Assembly: GCA_030068075.1 (NCBI GenBank)
Contig: CM057841.1
Coordinates: 32,529,030 to 32,593,029, forward strand
Length of the DNA: 64,000 nt
Origin: Paguma larvata
Lineage: Eukaryota > Chordata > Mammalia > Carnivora > Viverridae
Direction of reading: 5' to 3'
A program made the position numbers and the translations under genes. The notes below the pieces were generated by a model. It did not search any database. It saw only the letters and a list, made by a program, of their open reading frames with translations, and was not told the DNA's origin. Positions 30,657 through 40,830 of this stretch are shown here, one piece after another. The number at the start of each line of letters is the position of its first letter. Within the stretch, counting starts at the first letter, position 1.

Positions 30657-30905
30657 TGGCTACTCAACATTTATCGAGTTTACTGAATGGGAGGAACCTC
30701 ACCCGGCTCTGTTATTTTCTCACTGGCTCCTTTCAAGGACTCTGTGAGGCGGTTCTGGGCTGCATTTTTCAGAGAAAGGAAATGAGGCCCAGAGATGTTA
30801 AGGAAACTGTCTCGAGTGGCTCAGCCTCTAAGTGGCACAGCAGGGATCAACTCTGGACTGCCCGATTCCAGAAAACCTGCTCTTTGGGCATGCTCCACAG
30901 TGCCT
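30657..30905 (-). mobile_element. MIR, antisense
   Basis: CTCAACATTTATCGAGTTTACTGAATGG, TTTTTCAGAGAAAGGAAATGAGGCCCAGAGATGTTAAGGAAACTG, TGGCACAGCAGGGATCAACTCTGGACTGCCCG. The SINE at 30439 landed in its 3' end. Confidence 0.8.
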
Positions 30906-30954
30906 CCTCTAGGGGTGGGGGGGGCAGGGGTCCGTTGTCCACACCAGGACTCGC

Positions 30955-31335
30955 TTCCAGCAGGGTGGGCTAGGTTATGCGGCAGAAACAAGTAACTGAA
31001 AATCTGGGTGCCTAAACACAATGGAGGCGCAGTTTTGGCCACACGACATGTCCCCTGGAGGTCAGTGGGAAGGTTATGTCCGTCAGACTCCTCGTTCATG
31101 CATCTGGGCTGTCGAGGCCTCCCCTGTCTGGGGGGCTACCAGTCACTGGGGCAGGACAAGGAGGCCAAAGGTGAATTACACACCGACTCTTAACATTTCT
31201 GCCCAGATCACCACGCGTGTCATAACCCGTGGCACGTGCCACCGGACGAGGCATTGAAGTCAATGGCTGCATTGGCAGGAGGCGAGGAAATAGAGTTCTA
31301 CCATGTGCCCCGAGGTAGGAGAACTTGACTCTGAT
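30955..31335 (-). mobile_element. MaLR-like solitary LTR, antisense
   Basis: The antisense reading gives the series GGTTATGCGGCAGAAACAAGTAACTGAAAATCTGGGTGCC, CACGACATGTCCCCTGGAGGTCAGTGGG, CCAGATCACCACGCGTGTC, TACCATGTGCCCCGAGGTAGG. This is compatible with the reverse of an MLT1-type LTR. Highly diverged. Confidence 0.5.
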
Positions 31336-31483
31336 GGTGACGTTGCTAATCATAACCCCATGCGACAGCTCCATTGATCATAAAATCACGTTTAAGGATG
31401 GGGAGGAGAGATGGTTTGATGGAACTCAGCCCCCCTGCTGTTCCACCAACTGACAAGACCGCACACTACTGTGACTAATTTTA

Positions 31484-31701
31484 ACTTTTTTTTTTTAGTG
31501 TTTATGTATTTTTCAGACAGAGAAAGACAGAGAGCGTGAGCAGGGGAGGGGCAGAGAGAGAGGGAGACGCAGAATCCAAAGCAGGCTCCAGGCGCCGAGC
31601 CATCAGCACAGAACCCGACGTGGGGCTTGAACTCATGAACCCACGAGAACAGGACCTGAGCTGAAGTCGGACGCTTAACCGACTGAGCCACCCAGGTGCC
31701 C
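31484..31701 (-). mobile_element. Carnivore SINE (SINEC), antisense, with 18-bp TSD
   Basis: T-run tail, TTTTTCAGACAGAGAAAGACAGAGAGCG block, GGGCTTGAACTCATGAACC (B-box), GACTGAGCCACCCAGGTGCCCC head. Flanks CTACTGTGACTAATTTTA (31466-31483) and CTATTGTGAGGAATTTTA (31702-31719). Confidence 0.97.
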
Positions 31702-31719
31702 CTATTGTGAGGAATTTTA

Positions 31720-32365
31720 AACTCTTCTCATGAAACCCACTGAAAACTGACCCCCAGGTGACTTCTCACAAAGTTTCAGAGCTACGGGGACAACGAAGCT
31801 TCAATGATACTAAAGAGAAGTCGAGGTTCTGTGAGGAAAGAGAATGGCGAAGGCTTAGCATCCCCTCCCTTCTTCTCTGCCCCGGAGGGGCCCCTGACTC
31901 CTCCTCGGCCAGCTGAAAACCAGACACGTTTAATGCCACATTCTGGCTTCGAGTGGCGACCACATTTCCTGCTGAGGTCCTAAATGAGCCACCTGTCTCT
32001 TCGATCCCATCTACGCTCAGAGATCAGGGTCCAGGGAAGCCGTAGCCATAATAAGACGAAGACAAGGAGCATTTTTCCAGCGTGGCTTCAGACACGCATT
32101 GCCCTTCATGGCCACGAGAGGAGTGGCAGGTCAGCGAAGCCAAGACTGTGTTCAGAGATTACAACTTCTCCTGGGGATTTTGGCGGCATCATTAACACCG
32201 AATCATGACTAATCCTCCAAAAAGTCTCAGATGTTAATCCCCTAGGAAATCTTAATTAACCCTTATTAGGATTAGTTCTGAAACTTGGGAGGAAAGAACA
32301 GACGCATTCAAGTAATGGGAAGTTGTGAATACCATCATCTTTCATACGAAGAAGGGGCTCACCAC
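31720..32365. other. Unique sequence, possibly conserved at its right end
   Basis: No gene or repeat. 32195-32270 (CCGAATCATGACTAATCC ... CTTAATTAACCCTTATTAGGATTAG) has homeodomain- and OTX-type words (TAATCC, TTAATTAA, GGATTAG). Confidence 0.35.
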
Positions 32366-32622
32366 CCATTTATTCATCCAACCAGCCATTCATCCATCCA
32401 TCCATCTATGTATCCATCTATTCATCCATCCATCCAACCATCTGCCCATCCATCCATCCATCCATCCATCCATCCATCCATCCATCCATCTATGTATCCA
32501 TCTATCCATCCATCCAACCAACCAGCCATTTATCCATCCATTCAACCATTTGTCCATCCATCCATCCAACCATCTGTCCATCCATCCATCTATCCATCCG
32601 CTCATCTATTCATCTACTCATC
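32366..32622. repeat. (CATC)n tetranucleotide array, about 250 bp
   Basis: About 60 units of CATC/ATCC with variants (TATC, AACC, ATTC) at fairly regular spacing, including a run of 13 or so perfect units at 32445-32490. Translation gives His-Pro-Ser-Ile repeats, an artefact of the period. Likely a highly variable locus. Confidence 0.97.
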
Positions 32623-32814
32623 CAACAATAATTAAATGTAGACATGGTTCCCTCCTCATGGAAGTTCCACTCTAATGGAGATTGGGGGAAGGATGGACGT
32701 CCGTCACATAACCACACCAGTATGTCACTACCGACTGCCACATAAAAGGAAAGATTCACATGCGGATGTGAGAACAATTAGGAGGAAATCGGTCTAGTGT
32801 GGAAGACATTACTA
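32623..32814. other. Unique sequence, nothing recognised
   Basis: 32655-32760 reads TTCCCTCCTCATGGAAGTTCCACTCTAATGGAG, which resembles an L2 antisense 3' region (TCATGGAGCTTACATTCTAG). Weak. Confidence 0.35.
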
Positions 32815-33165
32815 GTGATCACCCGAGTCTAGTTCTCTCCTGCCTGGGCATCCGGGAGATTAATACTTCAGGCTTTGGAGTCATGTGACTTGTTCTGGCC
32901 AATGGAACGCGAGCATACATGAGCCCTCCCTGAGTCAGCTCTCCGGGATTCTCCAGCGTCTCACTTCCCTTTGAAATGGATGTGTTGAGAAGATGGAGTC
33001 ACGAAGAGGCAGTAACCCGGAGTTACCAGATTGCAGAACAGCGTCGCCCGGATCCGCGGGGGACTTGGCATGACTGAGAAATGAACCTCGGCTGTGCTGT
33101 CCTGCTGAGGTTTGAGGCTGGTCGCTCCTGCAGCCCGGCCCAGCCTAGCTTGACGAACACCTCGG
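32815..33165 (+). mobile_element. MaLR-like solitary LTR, sense
   Basis: GTCATGTGACTTGTTCTGGCCAATGGAACGCGAGC, GAAATGGATGTGTTGAGAAGATGGAG, and the end GAGGTTTGAGGCTGGTCGCTCCTGCAGCCCGGCCCAGCCTAGCTTGACG. It fits the TGGCCAATG...GCAGCATAACCTAGCC layout of MLT1-type LTRs, with an unusually high number of new CpGs. Confidence 0.5.
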
Positions 33166-33504
33166 GGCAGGGCAGAGAGCGAGACTTCTCAGGAAGTGAC
33201 GGTCCAGTTGGAATCCCCGGGATGAGTAAGAGACAATTGGACAAGAGAAGGTGGGACTGTGGCGTGGGGTCACCCACAGCCACTTCCCCGGCCTCCTATG
33301 ACCCAGGTCAGGTCTCTGCACCGGCTGGTGCCAGGTGAGAGAGCACAGCCCAGAGAGAAGGACCCTGCAGGCCGGGTCCCAAAGGCTGCAGAATCAGCCA
33401 TCGGTGGAGGACTCTTCCGGGAGGAGGCACTTAGTTCTTCTATAAAACCGAAGCTAAGACATCAAAAATCAAAGCTTTCAGGGCAAAAAGGGGGAGGCAT
33501 GATG
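33166..33504. other. Unique sequence, nothing recognised
   Basis: GC-rich unique DNA with no gene or repeat signature. Confidence 0.5.
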
Positions 33505-33745
33505 GCTGTCGTGGTTGAGAAAACGGTCAAGAACTGCACCGCCTGGGTTCAAATCCTGATCTCACACCGCCCATCTGCGCGACCCCGGCCGGGCACTCAG
33601 CCTCTCTGTCCACAGTTTCTGCATCCGTAAGATGGGAATGATGACAGTACCGACCAGCAAGAGTTTCTCTGGGGGTTACTTGAGTTAGAAAGGACACTTA
33701 GCATGGCGCCTCGTACACAGCAAGTGCTAGGTGAGAATCTGATGG
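33505..33745 (+). mobile_element. MIR, sense, full length
   Basis: GTGGTTGAGAAAACGGTCAAGAACTGCACCGCCTGGGTTCAAATCCTG, GGCACTCAGCCTCTCTGTCCACAGTTTCTGCATCCG, AAGATGGGAATGATGACAGTACCG, GACACTTAGCATGGCGCCTCGTACACAGCAAGTGCTAGG. Complete MIR order. Confidence 0.92.
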
Positions 33746-34420
33746 ATGAAGAGAGAGCCAGCTGGGGCTCCGTCCCACGGCCCTTTCTCCAGTCTGGGGA
33801 AACGGCGTGCCAGACAGGAGCAGCCCGGGGACTAGGCCAGCTGCCCTGTCACCCAGTGAGGTCCTGAAAGGAGATTCAGCTTAGACGAGTGTTCCCTTCT
33901 CTTGGAGAAAATTGAGACGATAAGAGGGGAGACCTTCCATCTATAAAGGAAAACGCCTTTATCATGGGATGACATATTAAAACGAACCTTAAGTCCCAGT
34001 TTGCAGCAGCACCTCTTTTGAAGTTTTAATTCTTTCATGGGTGTTCCAATCAGCATCCTTCTTTTCCTTGCATACCTCCGTTGACAGGGAACTCACTCCC
34101 TTGCTGGTCAGCCCATCCTTCACTGGAGCACGAGTGTTGCCCACTGGCTTCTAACATTGGGCTTAACTCTGCCTCCCGAGTCCCCGTCGCCAGCGTGCAT
34201 TGTCTTAGCTACACTCCGCTAGCAAAGGGAACATACTCAGAGAAGTAGCCGGTGGCCAGAGAGGGTAGGACAGGGACCCGGATGCTAGTCTCCCATCAGA
34301 GGAAGCGTGGGGATGTTGAAAGAAGACGGTGACCTCGTCAGCTTCCTACTTTAAAAGGATCGCATTCGGTGGCTGTGTGGAGGATGGACGGCAGCGGGGG
34401 CGAGGGCGAAGGCAGGGGGC
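33746..34420. other. Unique sequence with a possible old LINE (CR1/L3-like) trace
   Basis: 34080-34170 (TTGACAGGGAACTCACTCCCTTGCTGGTCAGCCCATCC) resembles a conserved stretch of very old CR1/L3-type LINEs. Too short to be sure. No gene. Confidence 0.35.
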
Positions 34421-34999
34421 CAGGTGCTCAATTACCGCTCGCTAATTAATATTGAACACCTCAGAAATACTCGCCTGCAGCAATGGCCAGTGATAAAAAG
34501 GCACTTCTTCGTGGGGCTTCCTGAGCCGCCAGGGCTTACTTCTCTCAAAGCTCTAATCACACTGCACCGTAATGATCCGCTTCCTGGTCTATACCCCCTC
34601 AGAACAGAGTTCTCCAGCTGTAGTTCATTCTCGTGGCTCACCCCCGACTCCTGTGCCCAGGAAAGTGCCTGATGCATGGCGGTTTCTGGAACAACTTCTC
34701 AGACACTGGTTGTTCGGTTGTTGGTGTGGCCGATTCCAGAATCAGAAGATCAGTGCTCTCTGACAGTCGGAAGGATTGAAGTTAGACAGCAGGCAAGCTT
34801 TCCCAACAGCGAGGACTACAGCGGCAGCTCGGAAACCACCTGCCCGAGGCCTGGCGGGGATCGTATGATTTATGGTCCAGTTGGGGCACTCTTATTGGGC
34901 ACAAAGGCCGAGCCGAGCGGGACGCCACCAGGACAGCAGGTGTAGACTGGGGAGATCGGGGTGATGGTTGCCCGTTATTTTCTCCTCCTTAAATCCGTT
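34421..34999. other. Unique sequence with an AT-rich patch
   Basis: 34428-34480 (TGCTCAATTACCGCTCGCTAATTAATATTGAAC) carries CAATTA and TAATTAAT homeodomain cores. The rest is unassigned. No gene. Confidence 0.35.
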
Positions 35000-35077
35000 T
35001 GCCGGCTTGACATAGTTCTGTTAATGGCACCATCAAACTTCCACCACCAACCCTCTGATCCCAAAACCTCAAAATCT
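35000..35077 (+). mobile_element. L2-type LINE fragment, sense, split by SINE
   Basis: GTTCTGTTAATGGCACCATCAAACTTCCACCACCAACC, then CCAAAACCTCAAAATCT. It resumes after the SINE with CTCACCTCTTTCCTGTCTCCTCTGACTC (to about 35,330). It resembles a sense L2-type 3' region (AATGGCACCACCATCCACCC...CTTTGACTCCTCCC). Confidence 0.42.
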
Positions 35078-35263
35078 TTTTTTTAATGTTTATTTATTTA
35101 TTTTGAGAGAGAGAGAGAGAGCACGCATGCATGCAGAGAAGGGTCAGAGAGAATCCCAAGCAGGCTCTGCACTATCAGCGTATAGCCTGATGCAGGACTT
35201 GAACTCATGAACCGTGTCGTCTCAAGAGTCAGACGCTTAACCGACTGAGCCACCCAGGCGCCC
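35078..35263 (-). mobile_element. Carnivore SINE (SINEC), antisense, with 17-bp TSD
   Basis: TTTTTTTAATGTTTATTTATTTATTTTGAGAGAG tail and block, a shortened middle, GGACTTGAACTCATGAACCGTG (B-box), GACTGAGCCACCCAGGCGCC head. Flanks CCAAAACCTCAAAATCT (35061-35077) and CCAAAAGCTCAAACTCT (35264-35280). Confidence 0.97.
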
Positions 35264-35330
35264 CCAAAAGCTCAAACTCTCACCTCTTTCCTGTCTCCTC
35301 TGACTCATCTCTCTTCGCAGGTCTGTTCAC

Positions 35331-35814
35331 TTACTTCTTGATTTTCCCCAGATGCCTCCTCCTTCCTTTTTCTCCCAGGGACACCCTACCCTCATCTGGG
35401 CTCCACTGCCTGTCTCTTGGACACAATTAACAGAACAGCCCTGTTCACAGCTGGAAGGGTTCCTTTTATGCGGCCACCGGGCTGGGCCACATACCTGGGC
35501 GGGTAGTTGGTCCCACATTTTTCCAGGGGTGTCTGTGAGGATGTTTGGGGAGGAGACAAACACTCGGACTGATAGACGGAGTCAAACAGACCGCCCCCCC
35601 CCAATCATCCAATCCACTGAAGACCCAAATATAGCGCAAGGGCTGACCCTCGTGTGAGTAAGGGGCTGCCTGCAAGCTGAGGCAGTGGATTTTTCTAGCC
35701 TTTGGACTTCAATGGAAACATCAGGAAGGCCTGGGTCTCCAGCTTACCAAATGCAGATCTTGGGACTTGTCATCTCCCATAACTATGTCATTCAATTTTT
35801 TATGATAAGTCTGT
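35331..35814. other. Unique sequence, nothing recognised
   Basis: No gene or interspersed repeat identified. A run of 9 C lies near 35596. Confidence 0.5.
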
Positions 35815-35815
35815 C

Positions 35816-35858
35816 TCTCTATATATAGAAATATATCTATATCTATATCTATATCCTA
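35816..35858. repeat. (CTATAT)n microsatellite
   Basis: CTATATATAGAAATATATCTATATCTATATCTATATCC, a six-base period for four units preceded by TA alternation. Confidence 0.9.
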
Positions 35859-36041
35859 TTGACATAGGATTTCTCTGGAAAACTCTAAGACAGCAACTAT
35901 GTCCCAGTACCTAGCATAATACTTGTTACTCAGCAAGTGCCAATGCTCATTGAATATGGGACCACAGTTAGACACTGTTGAGGCCCTGAGCCTTGTAAAG
36001 ATAACGAAGACCCCAACTCTCTATATGTAATCCATAATATA

Positions 36042-36279
36042 GGGGTGCCTGGGTGGCTCAGTCGGTTAAGTGTCTGACTTCGGCTCAGGTCATGATCTCA
36101 CAGTTTGTGAGTTCGAGCCCCACCTCGGGCTCTGCACTTGTGATGCAGAGCCTGCTTGGGATTCTCTCTCTCCCTCTCTCTCTCTCTCCCCCACTCTCTC
36201 TCCCTCTCTCTCTCTCTGCTCCTTCCCCACTTGTGCTTTCTCTTGCTCAAAATAAATAAATAAACCTAAAACATGTCAA
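36042..36279 (+). mobile_element. Carnivore SINE (SINEC), sense, with expanded CT stretch
   Basis: GGGGTGCCTGGGTGGCTCAG head, A-box, GAGTTCGAGCCCC B-box, GCACTTGTGATGCAGAGCC middle, then an expanded CT block (36162-36225) and AAATAAATAAATAAAC tail. The subfamily is shorter in the middle than the copy at 17308. Confidence 0.95.
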
Positions 36280-37354
36280 AATATAAAATAATAGTAGACC
36301 CAAAACACGAAATATATACATATGCTTAAAAAGTTTTTTAAAACCGTGTTCTAAGATTTTCGGGTTATAAGATTCAGGAAAAAAATCTTCAGAAGCTGAA
36401 CCTTGGGTGGGGGTCCCCTACTTTGCTCATGCCCTAAGCACATACTTAGTCTACAGCTAAGTGATCCCGACTGGTTGCATGAATGAGGATAAGAACGAAT
36501 GAATGGGCCTACACGTGTCTTGGGTAATGAAGAGAAATTGACCAGTACATTGCATTTTAGTATTCTTTCCCCTTTCTTAATCTGAGCGTTAAGGCATTTC
36601 CAGCAGGGAACGTTTTTATTTTGTTTTCTTCTTCTTCGTGGTTACTTGAAACTTGCCCTTTGATTTCTGCGATGCAGCAGTTTAAACTCATTAGCTTCTG
36701 GACAGGACTCCTTCCCAGCTCGCCGTCTGACCCCGAAACCCGAGCTTGTGGCTGGACCCCACTGCGGGGCTCAGCACGGGCGCTCCACGCGGTCGCACCC
36801 TAGAGAGGACCCGTGTCTGGCGGTGCTTGGCCGCGGCACCGAGCCGCCTTGTCCCTGCCCCAAATCGGACCTTGGCTCTGCTGTCTCCTCGTTCCGCATT
36901 CTCTCCGAAGTTCTAACACCCACGGCAGAGCCAGAGACGGAGCTGAGACCGCCAGGCAGGGAGGCTCGGTAAGGCACCCGCTCGGTCCCAGCCACCATCT
37001 GTCCTCGAGGGAGCCCGGGGCTGACGCTGGCGCTTGGATTCCTTTCTGCCCTTTGGAGGTAATTCGTCATCTTACGACAGAAACTCCCGCATCACTCGGC
37101 CATTTTTGGCTGTTTAAAAAAAAAAAAAAATGGAAAGAGCAAAACCTAGCCCGAACTTCTCTGCCTTTGGAATCAGCCCAGAGAGAGGCAGAGAAGAGCG
37201 TCTTCGAGGTCCGGCTGCGAAATGGGTGAGGTTTTCCCAGGCGATGTTTGTTCTTGTGGTTTGGTCCTTTCCTAGGCCGTTCTGAGCACTCTCCGTGCCT
37301 CGGGCACTCGCTGGAGATCTTGAGCTTCATCCCCTCCGTGAGGCAGAGGGCACA
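36280..37354. other. Unique sequence, AT-rich then GC-rich, no gene
   Basis: 36280-36720 is AT-rich and repeat-free. From 36,720 the DNA becomes CpG-rich with open frames on both strands that have no recognisable domain. An A-run of about 14 lies near 37117-37130. Confidence 0.45.
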
Positions 37355-37576
37355 GGGCGGGGTGTCCTGACCCGGATCCCAACACTTACTCGTCGCGCAG
37401 CCTTCTGTAAGTGACTTCACTACCCTAAGCCTCGGTTTCTCCTTCTGTGAAATGGGGACGGTAGTAAGAGTCGCCCGCTCCACGGGGGCTGCTGTCAGAA
37501 CGAAATGCTTCCTTCCAGCCCAGCGATGCAAATCAGGCCTGGCCCTCAGTAAGAACTCAATATGCCCGAGTTCCTG
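37355..37576 (+). mobile_element. MIR, sense
   Basis: CTGACCCGGATCCCAACACTTACTCGTC, AGTGACTTCACTACCCTAAGCCTCGGTTTCTCCTTCTGTGAAATGGGGACGG, GCAAATCAGGCCTGGCCCTCAGTAAGAACTC. Full MIR order. It abuts another MIR core in the opposite orientation. Confidence 0.87.
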
Positions 37577-37690
37577 TTGTCCCGTTTTGCACGGAAGCAA
37601 GTGGAGGAAGCCCAGAGAGGGTAGGCCGGCTCCCCAGGGTCGCAAAGCTACACTGTGAAAGAATCCGGCCTCGACCGGCCTGTGGGATTT
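37577..37690 (-). mobile_element. MIR fragment, antisense, abutting a sense copy
   Basis: TGTCCCGTTTTGCACGGAAGCAAGTGGAGGAAGCCCAGAGAGGGTAGGCCGGCTCCCCAGGGTCGCAAAGC follows the antisense MIR core (CCATTTTACAGATGAGGAAACTGAGGC...GGTCACACAGC). With the preceding copy it makes an inverted pair. Confidence 0.62.
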
Positions 37691-38094
37691 CTGACGCCCC
37701 GCTCGCAACTGCCGCTGCTCCCTGGTTGAAAAGCTACAGAAGGAGCCTTGCCTTAGGTGACTCAAGGTCTGCTTGACCAAAAGCAGACCAAAAGGGAGTC
37801 TCAGACCTAACATGTCACAGCATTAGACTCCTCTGACAGGACACTTTCTACACGGCTGTTGGCCGGAAACTAATATCCTTCTAAGAATTTACCCCTTGAT
37901 TTTCAAACGTCTTCCTCAGGGTGTTTCTGGTTGTTTGTTTTGTTTTGTTTTGTTTGCTCTGGGGGGTGGTTTAAGCCTCCTATTTCCACCTGTCCCCTTT
38001 CAATATAAAGTTATGCGTCGGGACTGTCCGAGACTCCAGTCACCTGGCACGACACGTGTGTGGGGCTGGAGGACACCGGGTCACGGGCCCTTGT
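37691..38094. other. Unique sequence with a short (TTTTG)n tract
   Basis: 37930-37960 is GTTTGTTTTGTTTTGTTTTG. Nothing else recognised. A 248-codon minus-strand frame crossing the two MIRs (37067-37813) is not a gene. Confidence 0.5.
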
Positions 38095-38190
38095 TTACGC
38101 GTGAGGAAACCGAGGGCCTGGAGATGGCAGGGGACTTGTGTCCGATCCCCCAGCCTCCTGCCAGGCTGGAACCCAGGCGGCGTGAGCCCA
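38095..38190 (-). mobile_element. MIR fragment, antisense
   Basis: TTACGCGTGAGGAAACCGAGGGCCTGGAGATGGCAGGGGACTTGTG...CAGGCTGGAACCCAGGCGG. The centre of an antisense MIR. Confidence 0.55.
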
Positions 38191-39064
38191 AGTCCACAGG
38201 GACTCTCCATGCCGAGACCCTGATCCGCTCCTGCCCCCGAATTTCATCCACAAGGTCCCCTCGGTCGTGGCAGGTGCTGCGGAGCCCGGGGCCCGTCAGC
38301 CGCGGCGGAGAGACTGCCGGGGTTGTCTTCCAAGGGGTCGTCACTGGGATCCTGCAGCATGAGCAGCCGCCGCACCTGCCCGGGCCCGGGCAGGAGGGAG
38401 GCCCTGGAAACAGGAAGAGCCAGGACCTCAAAGGCGAATTCAGTGTTGCCTTGGGCTTGGGGGATGGCATGAGTGGATCCTGAGATGCCTTCTGTCCCTG
38501 CGGTCCTTTCCTTGCTCCGTACGGGCAGCCTCCACTTCAGGGTGTCACATTGGGTCGCTCGAGTCTGGGCCATGTCCCACAGAGGCTGAGAAGGTCTCTC
38601 CTGGAGGTAACCCAGCTAGCTTTGCTCCCCGCTGCCCACCTCTGCTCACTTCCGCTTACCTCCACTGTCCTCTACTCACCCCCACTCCCCCCTGCCCACC
38701 CCCTGCTGCCTCTGCTCATCTCTGTCTGCCTCCTCTGGCTACACCGGGCCAGCTGAAGCAGCTCCTGTTCCGCGGAGAGAAACCTGGGTCCCCGAGGAGG
38801 CTCCAGAGGTGCTGGAGGTAGCTTCTGACCCGGCACACTGGGACGGGTGGCGAAATCGAGCAGGGGTGTGATGGGGAGGTGGGTGCCCCCGAGGAGGCGC
38901 GAGGCTCGGTGCAGAGTGCCTCTCGCATCCGCTCGTGACTGTGTGAGTGTGCAGGCCACGGAGACGGGGAAGCCGCCCAGACGCCCTGTGGCCCGGATTC
39001 AAGCAGAGCTGAGCGTTCGTTAGACGTCTCTGCTTTCCCGCCCGGTCACGCCACAGAATAGCTG
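38191..39064. other. Unique GC-rich sequence, no gene recognised
   Basis: High GC, with long stop-free registers on both strands. 38630-38720 is a degenerate repeat of CACCTCTGCTCAC / CCCACTCC-like units (about 12 bases). No recognisable protein. Confidence 0.45.
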
Positions 39065-39290
39065 ACTCCGGAGAGCATTCGAGACGCACCCGCTCCGTAT
39101 ATGTATTCACTCGATGGATTCTTATAACTGCCCGAAGGGATGAGAACAAGTAAGCCCATTTCACAGACAAGAACACCGAGGCCCAGAGAGGTGACCCCAG
39201 ATGACGTAACTCCTGGACTCCCAGGCCACACTCCCCATTCATGGCCTGGGAGTGGGATCCAGAGCTTTCTGACACCCAGATCGGCTTCAG
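39065..39290 (-). mobile_element. MIR, antisense
   Basis: GTATTCACTCGATGGATTCTTATAACTGCCCGAAGGGATGAGAACAAGTAAGCCCATTTCACAGACAAGAACACCGAGGCCCAGAGAGGTGACC. Standard antisense MIR core. Confidence 0.82.
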
Positions 39291-39404
39291 AGGGGGAAGC
39301 CAGCCATCCGTGCGGGCACAGGCTACAAAGCAGGAGTTGGAAGAGACAACGGGGCTGGCCCACAGCTGTTCTCTGGAACCGAGACCCAAAGCTAAACTCA
39401 GTAA

Positions 39405-39613
39405 GGGGCCCCCCGGGGGGCTCAGTCCGTTAAGCATCGGACTTTGGCTCAGGTCATGATCTCGAGGTCCGTGTGTTCAAGCCCCGTGTTGAGCTCAGAG
39501 CCTGGAGCCTGCTTCAGATTCTGGGTCTCTCTCTCTCTGCCTCTTCCCTGCTCACACTCCGTCTCTCTCTCTCTTTCTCTCTCTCTCAAAAATAAACAAA
39601 CGTTAAAAAAATT
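39405..39613 (+). mobile_element. Carnivore SINE (SINEC), sense
   Basis: GGGGCCCCCCGGGGGGCTCAG head (mutated), GACTTTGGCTCAGGTCATGATCTCG, GTTCAAGCCCC B-box, CTCAGAGCCTGGAGCC extension, AATAAACAAACG tail. Flanked by TAAACTCAGTA (39393-39403) and TTAACTCAGTA (39613-39623). Confidence 0.95.
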
Positions 39614-39639
39614 TAACTCAGTAGTAAATGGAGGGCGGG

Positions 39640-39764
39640 GGGGGGGGTGCTTTTGTCTCTGGCTCGCCCCGCCACTGTCTCTTCCTGCTCCTTCATTCCC
39701 GGGGCGGTGGGGACAGCCGGCATCAGGGTGCCCCCGCCCCCGCCGGGGTCCTGGGCGCTTGCTT
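39640..39764. repeat. G-rich patch
   Basis: GGGCGGGGGGGGGGGTGC at 39634-39651, a potential G-quadruplex former. The rest is unique GC-rich DNA. Confidence 0.7.
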
Positions 39765-39960
39765 CCACAACTCAACTCTACCGCTTTTTAGCTCCGTGAC
39801 CTGGGGCCCGTTCCTTAACTTCTCTTGCCTCAGTTTCCTCGTGTGAAACGAATACAATTAATAACATCGCCCGCTTCGTGGAGGCCTTTTGAGGATGACC
39901 AGAGGCAACACGACCAGCATGCTTTGAAGGCTCCCCGGTCCACAGCGCACCTCACTGGAG
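39765..39960 (+). mobile_element. MIR, sense
   Basis: AACTCAACTCTACCGCTTTTTAGCTCCGTGACCTGGGGCCCGTTCCTTAACTTCTCTTGCCTCAGTTTCCTCGTGTGAAACG. The first half is strong; the 3' half is decayed. Confidence 0.82.
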
Positions 39961-40596
39961 GCTCGGTTATTGGTACCTATTGGCCCAGGAGGTCTGGGCT
40001 CTCGTTTTATCCCGTCCACCTCCCCGCCCCACGCCCTCCCCGGCCGAGAAAATCTGAAACACTAAGACGTGCAGGATATGAGACAGTCCTTCTTCCAGGC
40101 TCATTCGCACAGAAAAGCATATCACGGAATGAGGGCAATTCTTAAGGCCAAGGAGCGACTCGCTAATGGCCTCAGAAGCCAAGAGTGTCGCGAGTAGTTA
40201 TTCTGGTACCGGGGGTGGGGGGGGGGTGCGAACCTGGGGGAGGAGGTACAAGTGTCCATTTCCTTGCACTTCCAGAACTACACATACCTCCTCGTATTAA
40301 ACACGAGGCTGGCTCTTTCCAGAACGGTCAGAGGCGCCAGGACGGTGTCTGCAAAGGGCCAAGCCGGACTCTTCAAGGGAGCACGCGATACATCCAAGAA
40401 CCCCGACGCTAAGATGGGAGCAGGATCCTGCAGGACCGTGCTCCCAGGGGAAAGAAGAGGAGGGACGGGCGCTGTGACTCTGCTCCGCCTGCAACCAGAC
40501 TGCTTCCTTCCTCTTTATGTTAACCTGGCCACTCCCAGCCTCCTCCTCAGAGGGGCAGCTGGGTGTCCGCGAGCTGGTTCAGAAGACCGGATCCCT
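39961..40596. other. Unique sequence, nothing recognised
   Basis: A G-run lies at 40209-40227. Short frames only, none recognisable. Confidence 0.5.
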
Positions 40597-40781
40597 GGGA
40601 CACCCGGGTGGGGCTTGGTCAGTGGAGCGCCCAACTCTTGATTTCTGCTCAGGTCGTGATCTCAAGGTGCATGAGATCAAGTCCAGCCGCGGGCTCTGCC
40701 CTGACAGCGTGAAGCCTGCTCAAGATTCCCTCTCTGCCCCTCCCGACTCACACGTGTGCACTCTCACGCTCTCTCTCTCTC

Positions 40782-40830
<49 letters not shown>

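Noticed and set aside
32366..32622. CRISPR-like array
   Set aside because: The repeat unit is 4 bases with no unique spacers, in a mammalian genome; it is a microsatellite.
32285..32675. His-Pro-Ser-Ile repeat proteins
   Set aside because: Pure consequence of the CATC tetranucleotide array read in frame. Nothing outside the array supports a gene.
5400..33165. Endogenous retrovirus with coding genes
   Set aside because: Only solitary MaLR-type LTR fossils were seen. No gag, pol or env-like internal sequence lies next to any of them.
37067..37813. 248-codon minus-strand frame
   Set aside because: Runs through two MIR fossils and an A-homopolymer (translated as poly-F). No recognisable domain.
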